A stretch of 64,000 nt of DNA from Geobacter sp. (GTDB lineage: Bacteria > Desulfobacterota > Desulfuromonadia > Geobacterales > Pseudopelobacteraceae). Positions 27,292 through 35,391 of this stretch are shown here, one piece after another; the stretch's first letter is position 1, and every line of letters starts with the position of its first letter. A program made the position numbers and the translations under genes. The stretch covers positions 62,001 to 126,000 of the forward strand of contig PJFB01000002.1 of assembly GCA_003574895.1 (NCBI GenBank). The letters are read 5' to 3'. The notes below the pieces were generated by a model. It was not told the DNA's origin and ran no database searches. It saw only the letters and a list, made by a program, of their open reading frames with translations.

Positions 27292-28770
27292 ATGAGATTT
27301 GTCGTCACAATCATAACGGTTTTGCTGTTTGCCATGTCGGCGCACGCAGCAGAACCGACCCAGGCACTTCTCAGTGAACTGGCTCAAACCAATGCGCCCA
27401 TGCTCACCCCGGCTGATCAGCCGGAACTGCCCCCCCTTGTCGAATCGCTGCCTGAAGTCGATCAGCCGAAAACAAAGAATGAGCTATTTACCCTGGATGA
27501 GCTCAAGGAAAAAACAGATGACAGCGCAGAACTGCAATTGCCGGATACCGACCTGCCCACTGCCGATATTCCCTTAGCCCTTAACCGCCAGGTTGAGTAT
27601 TTTCTTTATTACTTCCAGACCAGTGGCAGGCCGTCATTTTCCCGCTGGCTATCACGCTCCTCCCGCTACATCCCAATGATGAAGGAAATTCTCAAGCGCG
27701 AAGGAATGCCCGAAGATCTGGTATATGTGGCCATGATCGAAAGCGGATTCCATCTTCAGGCACGCTCGGTGGCCAATGCCGTAGGGCCATGGCAGTTCAT
27801 CTCCGATACCGGGCGACGCTATTCCCTCCGCATAGACCAATGGATCGACGAGCGCAAGGACCCGGTCAAGGCGACTGCCGCCGCAGCCATGTACCTGAAG
27901 GAACTCTATGACATGTTCAATGGCGACTGGTATCTGGCCGCTGCCGGTTACAACGCCGGGGAGAACAAGATCCTGCGCGCCATCAGCATGTACAACACCA
28001 GCGATTTCTGGGAGATCTGTCGCGGTTCGTACCTGAAACGCGAGACTAAGGAGTATGTTCCCAAGCTGCTGGCGGCGGCCATCATAGCCAAGGATCCCGC
28101 CCGTTACGGATTTTCCGACATCGCTTACCTGCCTCCCATAGATTACGATACGGTCAAGATACCATCCCGCACCGATCTGGACCTGGTTGCCAAATTGACC
28201 GGAACGACTTACGAAACAATAAAGGAACTCAACCCGGACCTGCGCCATTGGTGTACCCCACCAAACTATCCGGATTATGAGCTGAAAATCCCTAAAGGGA
28301 CAAAGCAGCAGTTCGAACTGGAATACGCCAATATTGCCGTTGATCAGCGCTTCACTGAAAAGGTTCTCTATACCCGCTATCATTCCCGCCGGAAAGATTC
28401 TCTCAAATCCATTGCCCGCAGATTCGGCACCACACCAGAGATGCTGTCGGAACTCAACGGACTTTCAAAAAAGAGCCGTATTGCCGGCAAAACCCTTGTA
28501 GTTCCTGTCAGGCAGACCGTGGACTTCCATCAGGAGGGGCGCACAGCCAGCCGCTCCGCCTCAGCCAAAGGCGGCTTTGCCAAGTACTACACAATTAAAA
28601 AGGGGGATACCCTGGAGGCGATTGCCAAGCGGTTCAATGTCTCCACCAAACTGCTTTCCGCCTGGAATAACCTGAAAGCCAAGTTTGCCCTCAAGGCTGG
28701 GCGGCGCATCATAATTGCCAAGTTTACCGAGAAAAACGGGGCGATGGTACCGGCTGAAGAAAAAAGCTGA
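27292..28770 (+). CDS. MltD-like lytic transglycosylase with LysM repeats
   Basis: This 492-residue exported protein has a signal peptide MRFVVTIITVLLFAMSAHA and an SLT domain (about 120-260) with catalytic Glu in MIESGFHLQARS, GPWQFISDTGRRY, and YNAGENKILRA. LysM-like modules follow at about 365-405 (SIARRFGTTPEMLSELN) and 425-475 (YTIKKGDTLEAIAKRFNVS), and a divergent one may lie near 285-330. It would cleave peptidoglycan glycan strands with anhydromuropeptide release. It lacks a lipobox, unlike E. coli MltD. It has its own terminator. Confidence 0.94.
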   Translation: MRFVVTIITVLLFAMSAHAAEPTQALLSELAQTNAPMLTPADQPELPPLVESLPEVDQPKTKNELFTLDELKEKTDDSAELQLPDTDLPTADIPLALNRQVEYFLYYFQTSGRPSFSRWLSRSSRYIPMMKEILKREGMPEDLVYVAMIESGFHLQARSVANAVGPWQFISDTGRRYSLRIDQWIDERKDPVKATAAAAMYLKELYDMFNGDWYLAAAGYNAGENKILRAISMYNTSDFWEICRGSYLKRETKEYVPKLLAAAIIAKDPARYGFSDIAYLPPIDYDTVKIPSRTDLDLVAKLTGTTYETIKELNPDLRHWCTPPNYPDYELKIPKGTKQQFELEYANIAVDQRFTEKVLYTRYHSRRKDSLKSIARRFGTTPEMLSELNGLSKKSRIAGKTLVVPVRQTVDFHQEGRTASRSASAKGGFAKYYTIKKGDTLEAIAKRFNVSTKLLSAWNNLKAKFALKAGRRIIIAKFTEKNGAMVPAEEKS

Positions 28771-28848
28771 TACTCTGCCGTTTATATCCTCCTTGTGCTG
28801 CTGACCAGACTGAAAACCTTTACCGGTGATGTCATTTAATCCCACTGG

Positions 28849-28870
28849 CCCCCCTTTCACCAAGGGGGGT
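28849..28870 (+). terminator. Terminator after the transglycosylase gene
   Basis: CCCCCCTT and AAGGGGGG form an eight-base stem, followed by a T-rich TATTGTTATT. Confidence 0.75.
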
Positions 28871-28897
28871 ATTGTTATTCAATGAAAGGAAGGACCG

Positions 28898-29629
28898 ATG
28901 TACAACATACTTATAGCATCCGGGACAGGGATCGCTTTGCTTCTGATCCTGCTTCTGTTCAAGCTGGCCTGGTGGGGTGCCGCCCTTATCGGCATAACCG
29001 CCTTTGCCGGTACATTTGTATTGCTTTCGCGCCATACCATGAAAAAGGTCATGGCAGCCATTGAAACTGCCGGCAAGGATCTGCAAGGGCAACGTTTCGA
29101 AAAAGCCATCCGCGAACTAAAGGATGCCCTGCAGTACAGCAAATGGCAAATCTATGTGGAGGGGCAGCTGAATGCGCAGATCGGCATGATCTACTACATG
29201 AAGCGCGATTTTTCCAATGCCTTTCCTTACCTGGAAAAATCCTTTTTCAAAAACTGGGCAGCCATGGGAATGCTTGCCATCTGTTACATGAAACGCCAGA
29301 AAAAGGACAAGATGATCGCCACATTTGAAAAAGCTGTCCAGTGGAGCCAAAAGGAGTCACTGCTCTGGAATCTCTATGCCTACTGCCTGAACGAATGCGG
29401 AGAGACCACCAAGGCCAAGGAAATTTTGGAGAAGGGCCTTAAGAAGCTGCCTGGAGATGGCCCGATAAAGGAAAACCTGGAAAACCTCGGCCAAGGCAAA
29501 AAAATGAAAATGCGTAGTTATGGCGATATGTGGTTTCAATTTCACCTGGAAAGCGTTGCTGCCATCCAGAAACACCAGATGGCGTCCATGGGGGGGCGCA
29601 TGCAACGCCGAACCGTTGTCCGCAGATAA
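28898..29629 (+). CDS. TPR-like membrane-anchored protein
   Basis: This 243-residue protein has two N-terminal hydrophobic segments (about 7-22 and 26-44), then a helical region with loose TPR-like repeats (about 55-200: FEKAIRELKDALQYSKW, YYMKRDFSNAFPYLEKSFFK, YAYCLNECGETTKAKEILEKGL). The C terminus is basic. TPR arrays bind proteins; the partner is unknown. GGAAGGA lies before the ATG. Terminators flank it, so it is monocistronic. Confidence 0.82.
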   Translation: MYNILIASGTGIALLLILLLFKLAWWGAALIGITAFAGTFVLLSRHTMKKVMAAIETAGKDLQGQRFEKAIRELKDALQYSKWQIYVEGQLNAQIGMIYYMKRDFSNAFPYLEKSFFKNWAAMGMLAICYMKRQKKDKMIATFEKAVQWSQKESLLWNLYAYCLNECGETTKAKEILEKGLKKLPGDGPIKENLENLGQGKKMKMRSYGDMWFQFHLESVAAIQKHQMASMGGRMQRRTVVRR

Positions 29630-29652
29630 TCGGCCTTTATCAAGGCTAAATA

Positions 29653-29674
29653 AAGCCGTCGCGAGACGGCTTTT
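29653..29674 (+). terminator. Intrinsic terminator after the TPR gene
   Basis: AAGCCGTC, GCGA loop and GACGGCTT, followed by TT and a T-rich run. Confidence 0.8.
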
Positions 29675-29733
29675 CGCGTTTATGAGTATGGGCCTGCGCA
29701 GTTCCGGGTCGGAGTATACGGGAGGTTACGTCA

Positions 29734-29886
29734 GTGCTGGGGAAAATTCTGGGGATCATATTTGCATTGTTCATCATCTGCTTTGTCGCCATCATTATCG
29801 AGGAAACTTTTCTTGGTGGCAGACGCAGGCGACAAGCGGAAAAAGCCTTCCGTGACAAGCAAAAAAGCGGGCAACACAAGGGGTAA
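29734..29886 (+). CDS. Small single-span membrane protein (50 residues)
   Basis: GTG 29734 is preceded by GGAGG at 29721-29725, eight bases away. The product begins LGKILGIIFALFIICFVAII and continues with IEETFLGGRRRRQAEKAFRD before a charged tail. One transmembrane helix (about 5-22) is followed by a strongly basic stretch, so the C terminus should face the cytoplasm. It lies between two terminators, so it seems to be an independent unit. No family is recognised. Its small size makes it easy to miss, but the ribosome site and amino-acid order support it. Confidence 0.6.
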   Translation: MLGKILGIIFALFIICFVAIIIEETFLGGRRRRQAEKAFRDKQKSGQHKG

Positions 29887-29917
29887 CTGAACACGACCGG
29901 CATAATAATTAACGCAA

Positions 29918-29949
29918 AACGCCCCGAGGACAGAGTCCTGCGGGGCGTT
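29918..29949 (-). terminator. Terminator between the small membrane protein and the beta-barrel gene
   Basis: AACGCCCCG and CGGGGCGTT pair, with an inner AGGA/TCCT. On the minus strand it is followed by T residues and so ends the beta-barrel gene; it may work in both directions. Confidence 0.85.
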
Positions 29950-29970
29950 CCAACATTGCCGTCGAAGCTG

Positions 29971-30438
29971 CTAAAATTTGATTCCGAGACCTGCTCCCAG
30001 GAAATCCAACTCATCGTCAAGCTGCCTGCGGTATTCCAGGTTCAGAAAGAGCGGGGTCGGCCCCAGCTTCAGATCCGCACCGACCAGCCCCACCGGGGTT
30101 CCCTTGGTCCCGCGCTTGTCATGGAATACCAGTGCGGCGCCAAGACCGGCATATGGCTGCAGGAAAGGAATGGGAGCATGGATCTTGAACAGGGCGGTGA
30201 CCGGCACCGATTCGTCGCGCTTAATCGACCGAACGTTGTCCCGATCAACCGTCACGAATCCTACGGTTGCCCCCACCGAAACCAACCGGTTCAGGTACAG
30301 ATCACCGAAAGCCTCCGTAAAAGTACTGTTGTGGCCGGCAGCGGCACCGGCCCTGATGCCGAGGCCAATCGAGTCGGAAGCCGCAGCTGGTGCGGCCAGA
30401 ACCAGCGAAGCAAGTAATGCTGCGAAAACACGTTTCAT
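29971..30438 (-). CDS. Outer-membrane beta-barrel family protein
   Basis: This 155-residue protein has a signal peptide MKRVFAALLASLVLAAPAAA. The mature part alternates hydrophobic and polar residues: SIGLGIRAGAAAG, VSVGATVGFVTVD, FLQPYAGLGAALVF, FLNLEYRRQL, and ends FLGAGLGIKF with a C-terminal Phe as in barrel proteins. About eight strands fit, as in small OmpA/OmpX/OmpW-like barrels. The ligand or function is unknown. GGAGG precedes the start. It is transcribed away from the flanking glycosyltransferase's end and terminated by a strong hairpin. Confidence 0.8.
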   Translation of the reverse strand: MKRVFAALLASLVLAAPAAASDSIGLGIRAGAAAGHNSTFTEAFGDLYLNRLVSVGATVGFVTVDRDNVRSIKRDESVPVTALFKIHAPIPFLQPYAGLGAALVFHDKRGTKGTPVGLVGADLKLGPTPLFLNLEYRRQLDDELDFLGAGLGIKF

Positions 30439-30471
30439 GAACGCCTCCTTTTGAGAAATGCCTTATGTATA

Positions 30472-31482
30472 TCAGGCAACGCACACAAAGTCGAGTCCAT
30501 CCCTCAGCCCTGATTCATGTGCCAGTAACCTGAACTCTTCCCGGGCGCCGGCTACTCCTATGGCAACCAGCAGCGGCTCATCGTTCAGCCTGAGCTCACC
30601 AGGTGTTATCACGGGCGCGCCATGCAAGGTTTTGCCAAGCTTGCGGGGATCGATATCCAGCCAACACGACACCTTGATGCCGAACAGTGACAATTGGCGC
30701 TGCCAGGCACGCCCTTCCAGGCCGGCTCCGGCCATGACAACCTGCGTGGCATCCTTGAGATAGCCCAGACGCAGATGGTGGGCTTTGCAGGCGCGAAAGG
30801 CTTTCCTGGAATAATCATCCAAGGTTCGAGTGGATCTTTCCGGATGGTCGCGCCAAAAAAAGTGCTGCTGCGGAAGCTTGGCAAAACGCACGCCATCGGC
30901 AGCCATGCGTAACCACAGGTCATAATCCTCGGGCCACCCCTCATTTCGATAACCGCCAAGCCGCAGTAGCAGGTCGCGGCGTGTCATTATACTGGGGTGA
31001 ACAAAAGGCGATTCCACGAAGAGGTCGCGCATGATCAAATCATGGCTGACAAGCGAGTTCTGCCAGGCTTCGTAGGACAAAAAACCTTGTTTCAAAGTCG
31101 CACGCGGAAAGTGACGAAACGCGCAGGCAACCAAACCGATATCAGGGTTTGCCTCAAGAAAGGCAACCTGGGATTCGAGCCTCCCGGGATGGCAAAGATC
31201 ATCCCCATCCATTCGTGCTATGTACGGGGAGCGACAGGCGGACAAGCCGATATTGAGCGCCGTTACAATGCCACCGGAGCCCTGGGTGATAACCCGCACG
31301 CGCCGGTCCAGTACTGCGGCGTTTTCAAGTATTACGGGCGTGGCATCCGTGGAACCATCGTCTACGACAATCAATTCCCAGTCGGTGAATGTTTGGCGAT
31401 AGATGGATTCCAATGCGGAAACCAGATACAGTTCCTCGTTGCGCACCGGCATGAGGATCGAAACCACTGGCACTGATTTCAT
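30472..31482 (-). CDS. Family 2 glycosyltransferase with C-terminal nucleotide-binding-like domain
   Basis: This protein of about 336 residues has a GT-A domain (about 1-225) with VSILMPVRNEELYLVSALES, VDDGSTDATP and the metal-binding DxD as ARMDGDDLC. EDYDLWLRMA near 180 is the usual acceptor-side block. The end (about 255-336) has VVMAGAGLEGRAWQRQL, then VSCWLDIDPRKLG, which looks like a Rossmann-type GxGxxG fold seen in sugar-modifying or nucleotide-binding domains. It probably transfers a sugar in polysaccharide synthesis. ATG 31482 is preferred; a TTG 15 codons upstream is possible. No other glycan gene is near it. Confidence 0.88.
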   Translation of the reverse strand: MKSVPVVSILMPVRNEELYLVSALESIYRQTFTDWELIVVDDGSTDATPVILENAAVLDRRVRVITQGSGGIVTALNIGLSACRSPYIARMDGDDLCHPGRLESQVAFLEANPDIGLVACAFRHFPRATLKQGFLSYEAWQNSLVSHDLIMRDLFVESPFVHPSIMTRRDLLLRLGGYRNEGWPEDYDLWLRMAADGVRFAKLPQQHFFWRDHPERSTRTLDDYSRKAFRACKAHHLRLGYLKDATQVVMAGAGLEGRAWQRQLSLFGIKVSCWLDIDPRKLGKTLHGAPVITPGELRLNDEPLLVAIGVAGAREEFRLLAHESGLRDGLDFVCVA

Positions 31483-31572
31483 GGGGTGCACCGATATGCT
31501 GTTGTCTGTTGTAGCCCGTTGGGACAAAGACCGCCAAGTCCGGCCGAAATGTTTGCTGCGCTGTACAAATAG

Positions 31573-31860
31573 CTATGACAAGGGGATTGAGCCATATTTT
31601 TCAACCGCCTGTTCAGCCGAGACGACTTTCAGGATGGGTGGCCCGCCTCCGGCAAAATGCACGTTGGGGCGGATCAACTCCCATAATCTGCCATCAGCTG
31701 GGTCGCGGTAGAGCTGGTCCCCGCCAGCGTGTTCTTTCAGCAGCACCAGATAATCACTGGTAAGGAAATCTATCCTGCCCCAGTTATAGTCAGGGACCAC
31801 TGAACTTCCCAAATCGATCCAAAATGCCTGAATCAGAGTATCTTCAGGTTGCAACTTCAT
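31573..31860 (-). CDS. Imm27-like immunity protein
   Basis: This 95-residue protein begins at ATG 31860, with GGGAGG seven bases upstream. It contains MKLQPEDTLIQAFWIDLG, then LYRDPADGRLWELIRP and AGGGPPILKVVSAEQAVEKYG. These blocks match my memory of Imm27, an immunity family that neutralises a toxin from a contact-dependent or polymorphic system. No toxin, Rhs or VgrG gene lies near, so it is an orphan. It may protect against kin or be a remnant. Assignment is by motif memory only. Confidence 0.7.
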   Translation of the reverse strand: MKLQPEDTLIQAFWIDLGSSVVPDYNWGRIDFLTSDYLVLLKEHAGGDQLYRDPADGRLWELIRPNVHFAGGGPPILKVVSAEQAVEKYGSIPLS

Positions 31861-31907
31861 ATCCAGTCCTCCCACGCAGAATACTTGCCATGTTCCGAAT
31901 TATTCGT

Positions 31908-32675
31908 TCAATGATAATTCTGCCAGATCAACCTGATTGTAATAGCCAGAACCATTGAAATAAAAATCGGCCTGATAAAGCGGGTCCCTTTCATAATCAC
32001 CATCCGTGAACCGACCCGGGCACCAATAAACTGGCCAAACCCCATCACCAACCCCTCGCGCCAGTGTACGGCGCCGCTAACCATGAACAACAGTAATGAC
32101 AAGAAGTTACTGGTGAAATTCAGTACCTTGGTGTAGCCGGTGGCCTTGGTCATATTAAAACCAAGACCGAGCATGAGTGCCATTACCCAGAAAGAACCGG
32201 TTCCTGGGCCGAAAAAACCATCATAGAAACCCAGTGCAAGGCCGAACACCAGGAAGAATGGTCCTGACTTCATCCGGGGATGGATATCCTCCGCACCAAG
32301 ACGCGGGGTCATAATGCTGTAAAACACGATGGAAATGAGCAAAAACGGTATGATCTGGCGCAGAAACGCCGGATCGATCAACTGAACTGCAAATGTGCCC
32401 ATTCCGGCACCAATGGCGGTGAATACGATTCCACGCAGACATTCCCGGAGCTCTACCGTACCGGAACGTATGAACGTCAACATGGCGCTGCCGGAACCGA
32501 AACTTGCCTGCAGCTTGTTTGTCCCCAGGGCAGCCTGTGGTGGCAGGCCTATCCCCAGCAGGACTGGTACGGTGATCAGTCCGCCGCCACCGGCAATAGA
32601 ATCTACCAAGCCGGCAATAAAGGCGGCCAGAAACAACAGTATGAAGACGACAGGTGCGGTCACGGCTGTTTGCAA
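31908..32675 (-). CDS. TSUP-family transporter (TauE/SafE)
   Basis: This 255-residue integral membrane protein has about eight helices, with the signature AAFIAGLVDSIAGGGGLITVPVLLGIGLPPQAALGTNK at the start and a second repeat YDGFFGPGTGSFWVMALMLGLG. The family exports sulfite, sulfoacetate or related anions. The substrate is unknown here. TTG 32675 is close to AGGAGG and keeps the N-terminal helix whole; the spacing is only three bases, so this start is uncertain. It is monocistronic and divergent from the cytochrome gene. Confidence 0.9.
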   Translation of the reverse strand: MQTAVTAPVVFILLFLAAFIAGLVDSIAGGGGLITVPVLLGIGLPPQAALGTNKLQASFGSGSAMLTFIRSGTVELRECLRGIVFTAIGAGMGTFAVQLIDPAFLRQIIPFLLISIVFYSIMTPRLGAEDIHPRMKSGPFFLVFGLALGFYDGFFGPGTGSFWVMALMLGLGFNMTKATGYTKVLNFTSNFLSLLLFMVSGAVHWREGLVMGFGQFIGARVGSRMVIMKGTRFIRPIFISMVLAITIRLIWQNYH

Positions 32676-32840
32676 TGGCCTCCTGGGAATGGACTTGCAG
32701 CGATGCGCCGGGCTGAAGCGTCAGCATTATAATGATTCAGATCGGCGCTTACAAGTGATGATAATTGGTTAGACGCCAATAGTTTCATGCCCGCATTGCC
32801 ATGCCTGCGCACAAAACGCAAGTGCACTCCAAAGAGATAC

Positions 32841-32869
32841 TTGACAATCGTGATTGAGTAACATATATA
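32841..32869 (+). promoter_or_regulatory. Sigma-70-type promoter of the cytochrome gene
   Basis: TTGACA at 32841-32846 and TATATA at 32864-32869 are spaced by 17 bases. The transcript would start near 32876, leaving a 5' leader of about 180 bases. I looked for a GEMM-type riboswitch in that leader and did not see one. Nothing else is seen in the 379-base gap (32676-33054). Confidence 0.7.
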
Positions 32870-33054
32870 CATCCAAAATAGGACTAATCGGCGCCAACCA
32901 CTTAATTTACAAAGGTTAATAAAATAAACTTAATTACAAAGATGTAGAACCCCCCGATGCTGAACCTGCACTTTTAGCTATCTTCACAAAGCCGCATTCG
33001 CAACAGTAACTGGTCGTCAGGTGTCGAAAATCAAAACTTGAGGAGGGCTCGATC

Positions 33055-33933
33055 ATGGCATGTCGGCATTATCACCCAACAAAACGGAATTCATCATTGT
33101 TGTTTGGAGTGGCAATACTGCTGCTTACCGCGGCTTGCGGTGAACAGTCAATGCAATCACAAGGGTCTGCTGCCAGCAGCACCAATGTGACAAAAAGCAG
33201 CACACCACCCGCCAAGGCGGCGTTCGGCATGAAATACAAAGACACCGCCACGGGCCGCGTATTCATCTATGATGGCGCCAATTGGGTCCCCTATGACAAC
33301 ACTGTTGATGACTACTACAAGGCATTGGCAGCCAAAAAGTCGGTGGCCCTGGTTCAAGACGAGGTCTGTGCCGATGGCGACCCATCCTGCACCCCCACCG
33401 GGGCACACGGAAAACATGCCGGCTTTGATTGCAAGGTCTGCCACAAATACGGCGGCCGGCTAGCCTTTGACAAGGCCGGGCCGGCATACAAAGCCGGCTG
33501 GCCTGCTCCGACCTTTGACGCCACAACAAAAACCTGCATGAATGTTGGGTGTCACGGAGTCCCCAGCGGCACCTTCAGTTATTACTTCCCCGACGGCACG
33601 GGTGAAGCCGTTTTAAACACCGTAACCTACGGATACACCACGACCACGGCCGGCGCCACCACTCCCTCTTGGTACGGAACAGCCGGCAGCGGCTCTTGTA
33701 CCGGATGCCATGGCAACCCTCCACGCAACGGGTCGAATGGTTCAAACGTCTGGCACAGCGGCTATCATGGGGGGCAGGGACCGACCGGCGCTTACAACCA
33801 GTGCCAATTCTGCCATCCGGATGCAACCGGCACGAATGGACAGGCAACCGGCATCACCAACCAAGCCCTGCATGCCGATGGCATTGTCCAGGTTCAGGCC
33901 ACCTTCAAATCCACCTGCTTCGGTTGCCACTGA
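33055..33933 (+). CDS. Lipoprotein multiheme c-type cytochrome, CxxxxCH/CxxCH type
   Basis: This 292-residue exported protein has a signal ending LLLTAACGEQ, so the Cys near 28 should be lipid-bound. Heme motifs are CKVCH, CMNVGCH (CxxxxCH), CTGCH, CQFCH and a terminal CFGCH, giving up to five c-type hemes. The CxxxxCH followed by CxxCH about 50 residues later matches the repeat I know from Geobacter sulfurreducens cytochromes (TIGR01904). Four CxxCH sites are canonical; attachment at CxxxxCH is possible but unproven. It could take part in extracellular or periplasmic electron transfer. GAGGAGG precedes the start. It is monocistronic. Confidence 0.9.
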   Translation: MACRHYHPTKRNSSLLFGVAILLLTAACGEQSMQSQGSAASSTNVTKSSTPPAKAAFGMKYKDTATGRVFIYDGANWVPYDNTVDDYYKALAAKKSVALVQDEVCADGDPSCTPTGAHGKHAGFDCKVCHKYGGRLAFDKAGPAYKAGWPAPTFDATTKTCMNVGCHGVPSGTFSYYFPDGTGEAVLNTVTYGYTTTTAGATTPSWYGTAGSGSCTGCHGNPPRNGSNGSNVWHSGYHGGQGPTGAYNQCQFCHPDATGTNGQATGITNQALHADGIVQVQATFKSTCFGCH

Positions 33934-34084
33934 TTTTCATGGCTGCTGACGGCATGGATTCGGCGAGCTTCGAAACCGGGCTTACCGACTTGGCAACCTC
34001 CTGAATCCGATGGCGCAGGAACATCGTAGCGCACGGAATGCCCGGGTTGATCTCAGCTTGCCAAATAGCTAACCTTGCTGAACA

Positions 34085-34126
34085 GAAAACAGCCGCTCCC
34101 CCCTTACGGGATGAGCGGCTGTTTTC
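34085..34126. terminator. Bidirectional terminator between the cytochrome and foldase genes
   Basis: GAAAACAGCCGCTC at 34085-34098 pairs with GAGCGGCTGTTTTC at 34113-34126. The A-rich left and T-rich right arms give a T tract on either strand, so it serves the convergent genes. Confidence 0.9.
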
Positions 34127-34208
34127 TTGGTAAAGCATAATCGGAAACATTTACAAAAAGTCGTTAGGGCCGGTATTTATGAAGCCCGGCAACGGCAAAC
34201 ACAGCTGC

Positions 34209-35282
34209 CTATAAAATTCCCTTCAGATCCTTGATCTCTACACTGGCCTGGGCACGCAGTTCCTTAGCCCACTGGCTGAAACGCTCCTCAGATTTTTTAC
34301 GATACAGAATATCCTCGATTTCGGCCTTTACGCTCTCGAAGGGCTTCAGCTTGCCGCTTTTCCGCTCCTCAAGCTTTATGATGTGAAACCCGGCCGAAGT
34401 ATAGACCAGATCGCTGATATCGCCCGGCTTCATGGCCATGACAGCCTGCTCAAGCTCCGGCAACATATCGCCTTTTTTGAACGGTCCCAATGCGCCGCCA
34501 TCCTTGCGCGCAGCCGGGTCTTCGGAATAGGTCTTGGCAAGTTCGATAAAATCCTTACCGCTCTTGGCCTCGTCGAGCACCATCAGCGCTGTGGTCATGG
34601 TACGTTTGATTTCAGCCGCGGGGGCTTTGTCGTTTATACGAAAATAGATATGGCGGGCAAGGAAGGTTTCATCCTCCGTGTATTTGGCACGATTGGCATC
34701 ATAGTACTCGCGCATCTCTGCATCACCCACCTGGATTTTGGAGCGAACCTCCATGCTGACCAGCTTGAGCTTTTCCAGCTGTTCCTGCAACTGGACACGG
34801 TACTGATCAAAAGAGAGGCCTTGATTGGCCAGCGCGGCAACCAAAGCATCCTGGGTCATATTGTTCTGTTTCTTGACATCCTCGATGGATTGACGGATCT
34901 CTTCTTCACTGACCTTGATGTTCAGTTCCTTGATCTTCTGGTCCACCAGCTTCTTCTCCACCAAGCGGTCAAGGATCGTGTGGCGGATCTGGCTGCGGGC
35001 GGCAGCATCCAAGGTTGATTTTTTCTCGGCCTCGCGGATAAGCGGCTGAGCTTCACGGTTGATCTCATAAAGTGTAATAATATCGTCATTGACAACCGCG
35101 GCAATGGTATCGACCAACTTGCCTGAAACCGGGATCGTGGCTGTTGGCACACTGCCGGGCTGTTCGGTCTTGACAGTTTCCTCTGCCGGAGCTTTCTTGA
35201 CAACAGCTTCCGTATTTGCGCAGCCACCGGCGATGAGCAGGGGCAGGCAGGCGATCAACAGGGTAAATAGGCGTTGCTTCAT
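34209..35282 (-). CDS. SurA/PpiC-type periplasmic peptidylprolyl isomerase lipoprotein
   Basis: This 357-residue protein has a lipoprotein signal ending LLIAGGC. The mature part contains an N-terminal SurA-like helical domain (about 60-190, VVNDDIITLYEINREAQPLI, RLVEKKLVDQKIKELNI) and one parvulin domain (about 205-320) with ARHIYFRI, YSEDPAARKDGGALGPFKKGDMLPELEQA and TSAGFHIIKLEE. It should assist outer-membrane protein folding. It lies 109 bases downstream of a second PpiC-type gene, with a hairpin between them, so it may have its own promoter or be reached by read-through. Confidence 0.92.
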   Translation of the reverse strand: MKQRLFTLLIACLPLLIAGGCANTEAVVKKAPAEETVKTEQPGSVPTATIPVSGKLVDTIAAVVNDDIITLYEINREAQPLIREAEKKSTLDAAARSQIRHTILDRLVEKKLVDQKIKELNIKVSEEEIRQSIEDVKKQNNMTQDALVAALANQGLSFDQYRVQLQEQLEKLKLVSMEVRSKIQVGDAEMREYYDANRAKYTEDETFLARHIYFRINDKAPAAEIKRTMTTALMVLDEAKSGKDFIELAKTYSEDPAARKDGGALGPFKKGDMLPELEQAVMAMKPGDISDLVYTSAGFHIIKLEERKSGKLKPFESVKAEIEDILYRKKSEERFSQWAKELRAQASVEIKDLKGIL

Positions 35283-35318
35283 ACTTTGGTACTCTCTTTT
35301 TTCTCGAGTTTAAAATTC

Positions 35319-35347
35319 GGAAGGGTGGGCAGAAAGCCCACCCTTCC
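35319..35347 (-). terminator. Hairpin between the two foldase genes
   Basis: GGAAGGGTGGGC and GCCCACCCTTCC form a 12-base stem around AGAAA. On the minus strand GAATTTT follows, which makes a weak terminator. Confidence 0.7.
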
Positions 35348-35391
35348 AGTCAACCATTCATCAACGATTTGCTGCCACAACAACCACTGGG

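Noticed and set aside
32870-33054. GEMM-type (c-di-GMP or cGAMP) riboswitch before the cytochrome
   Set aside because: I looked for the conserved aptamer blocks because other Geobacter cytochromes have them; they are not present.
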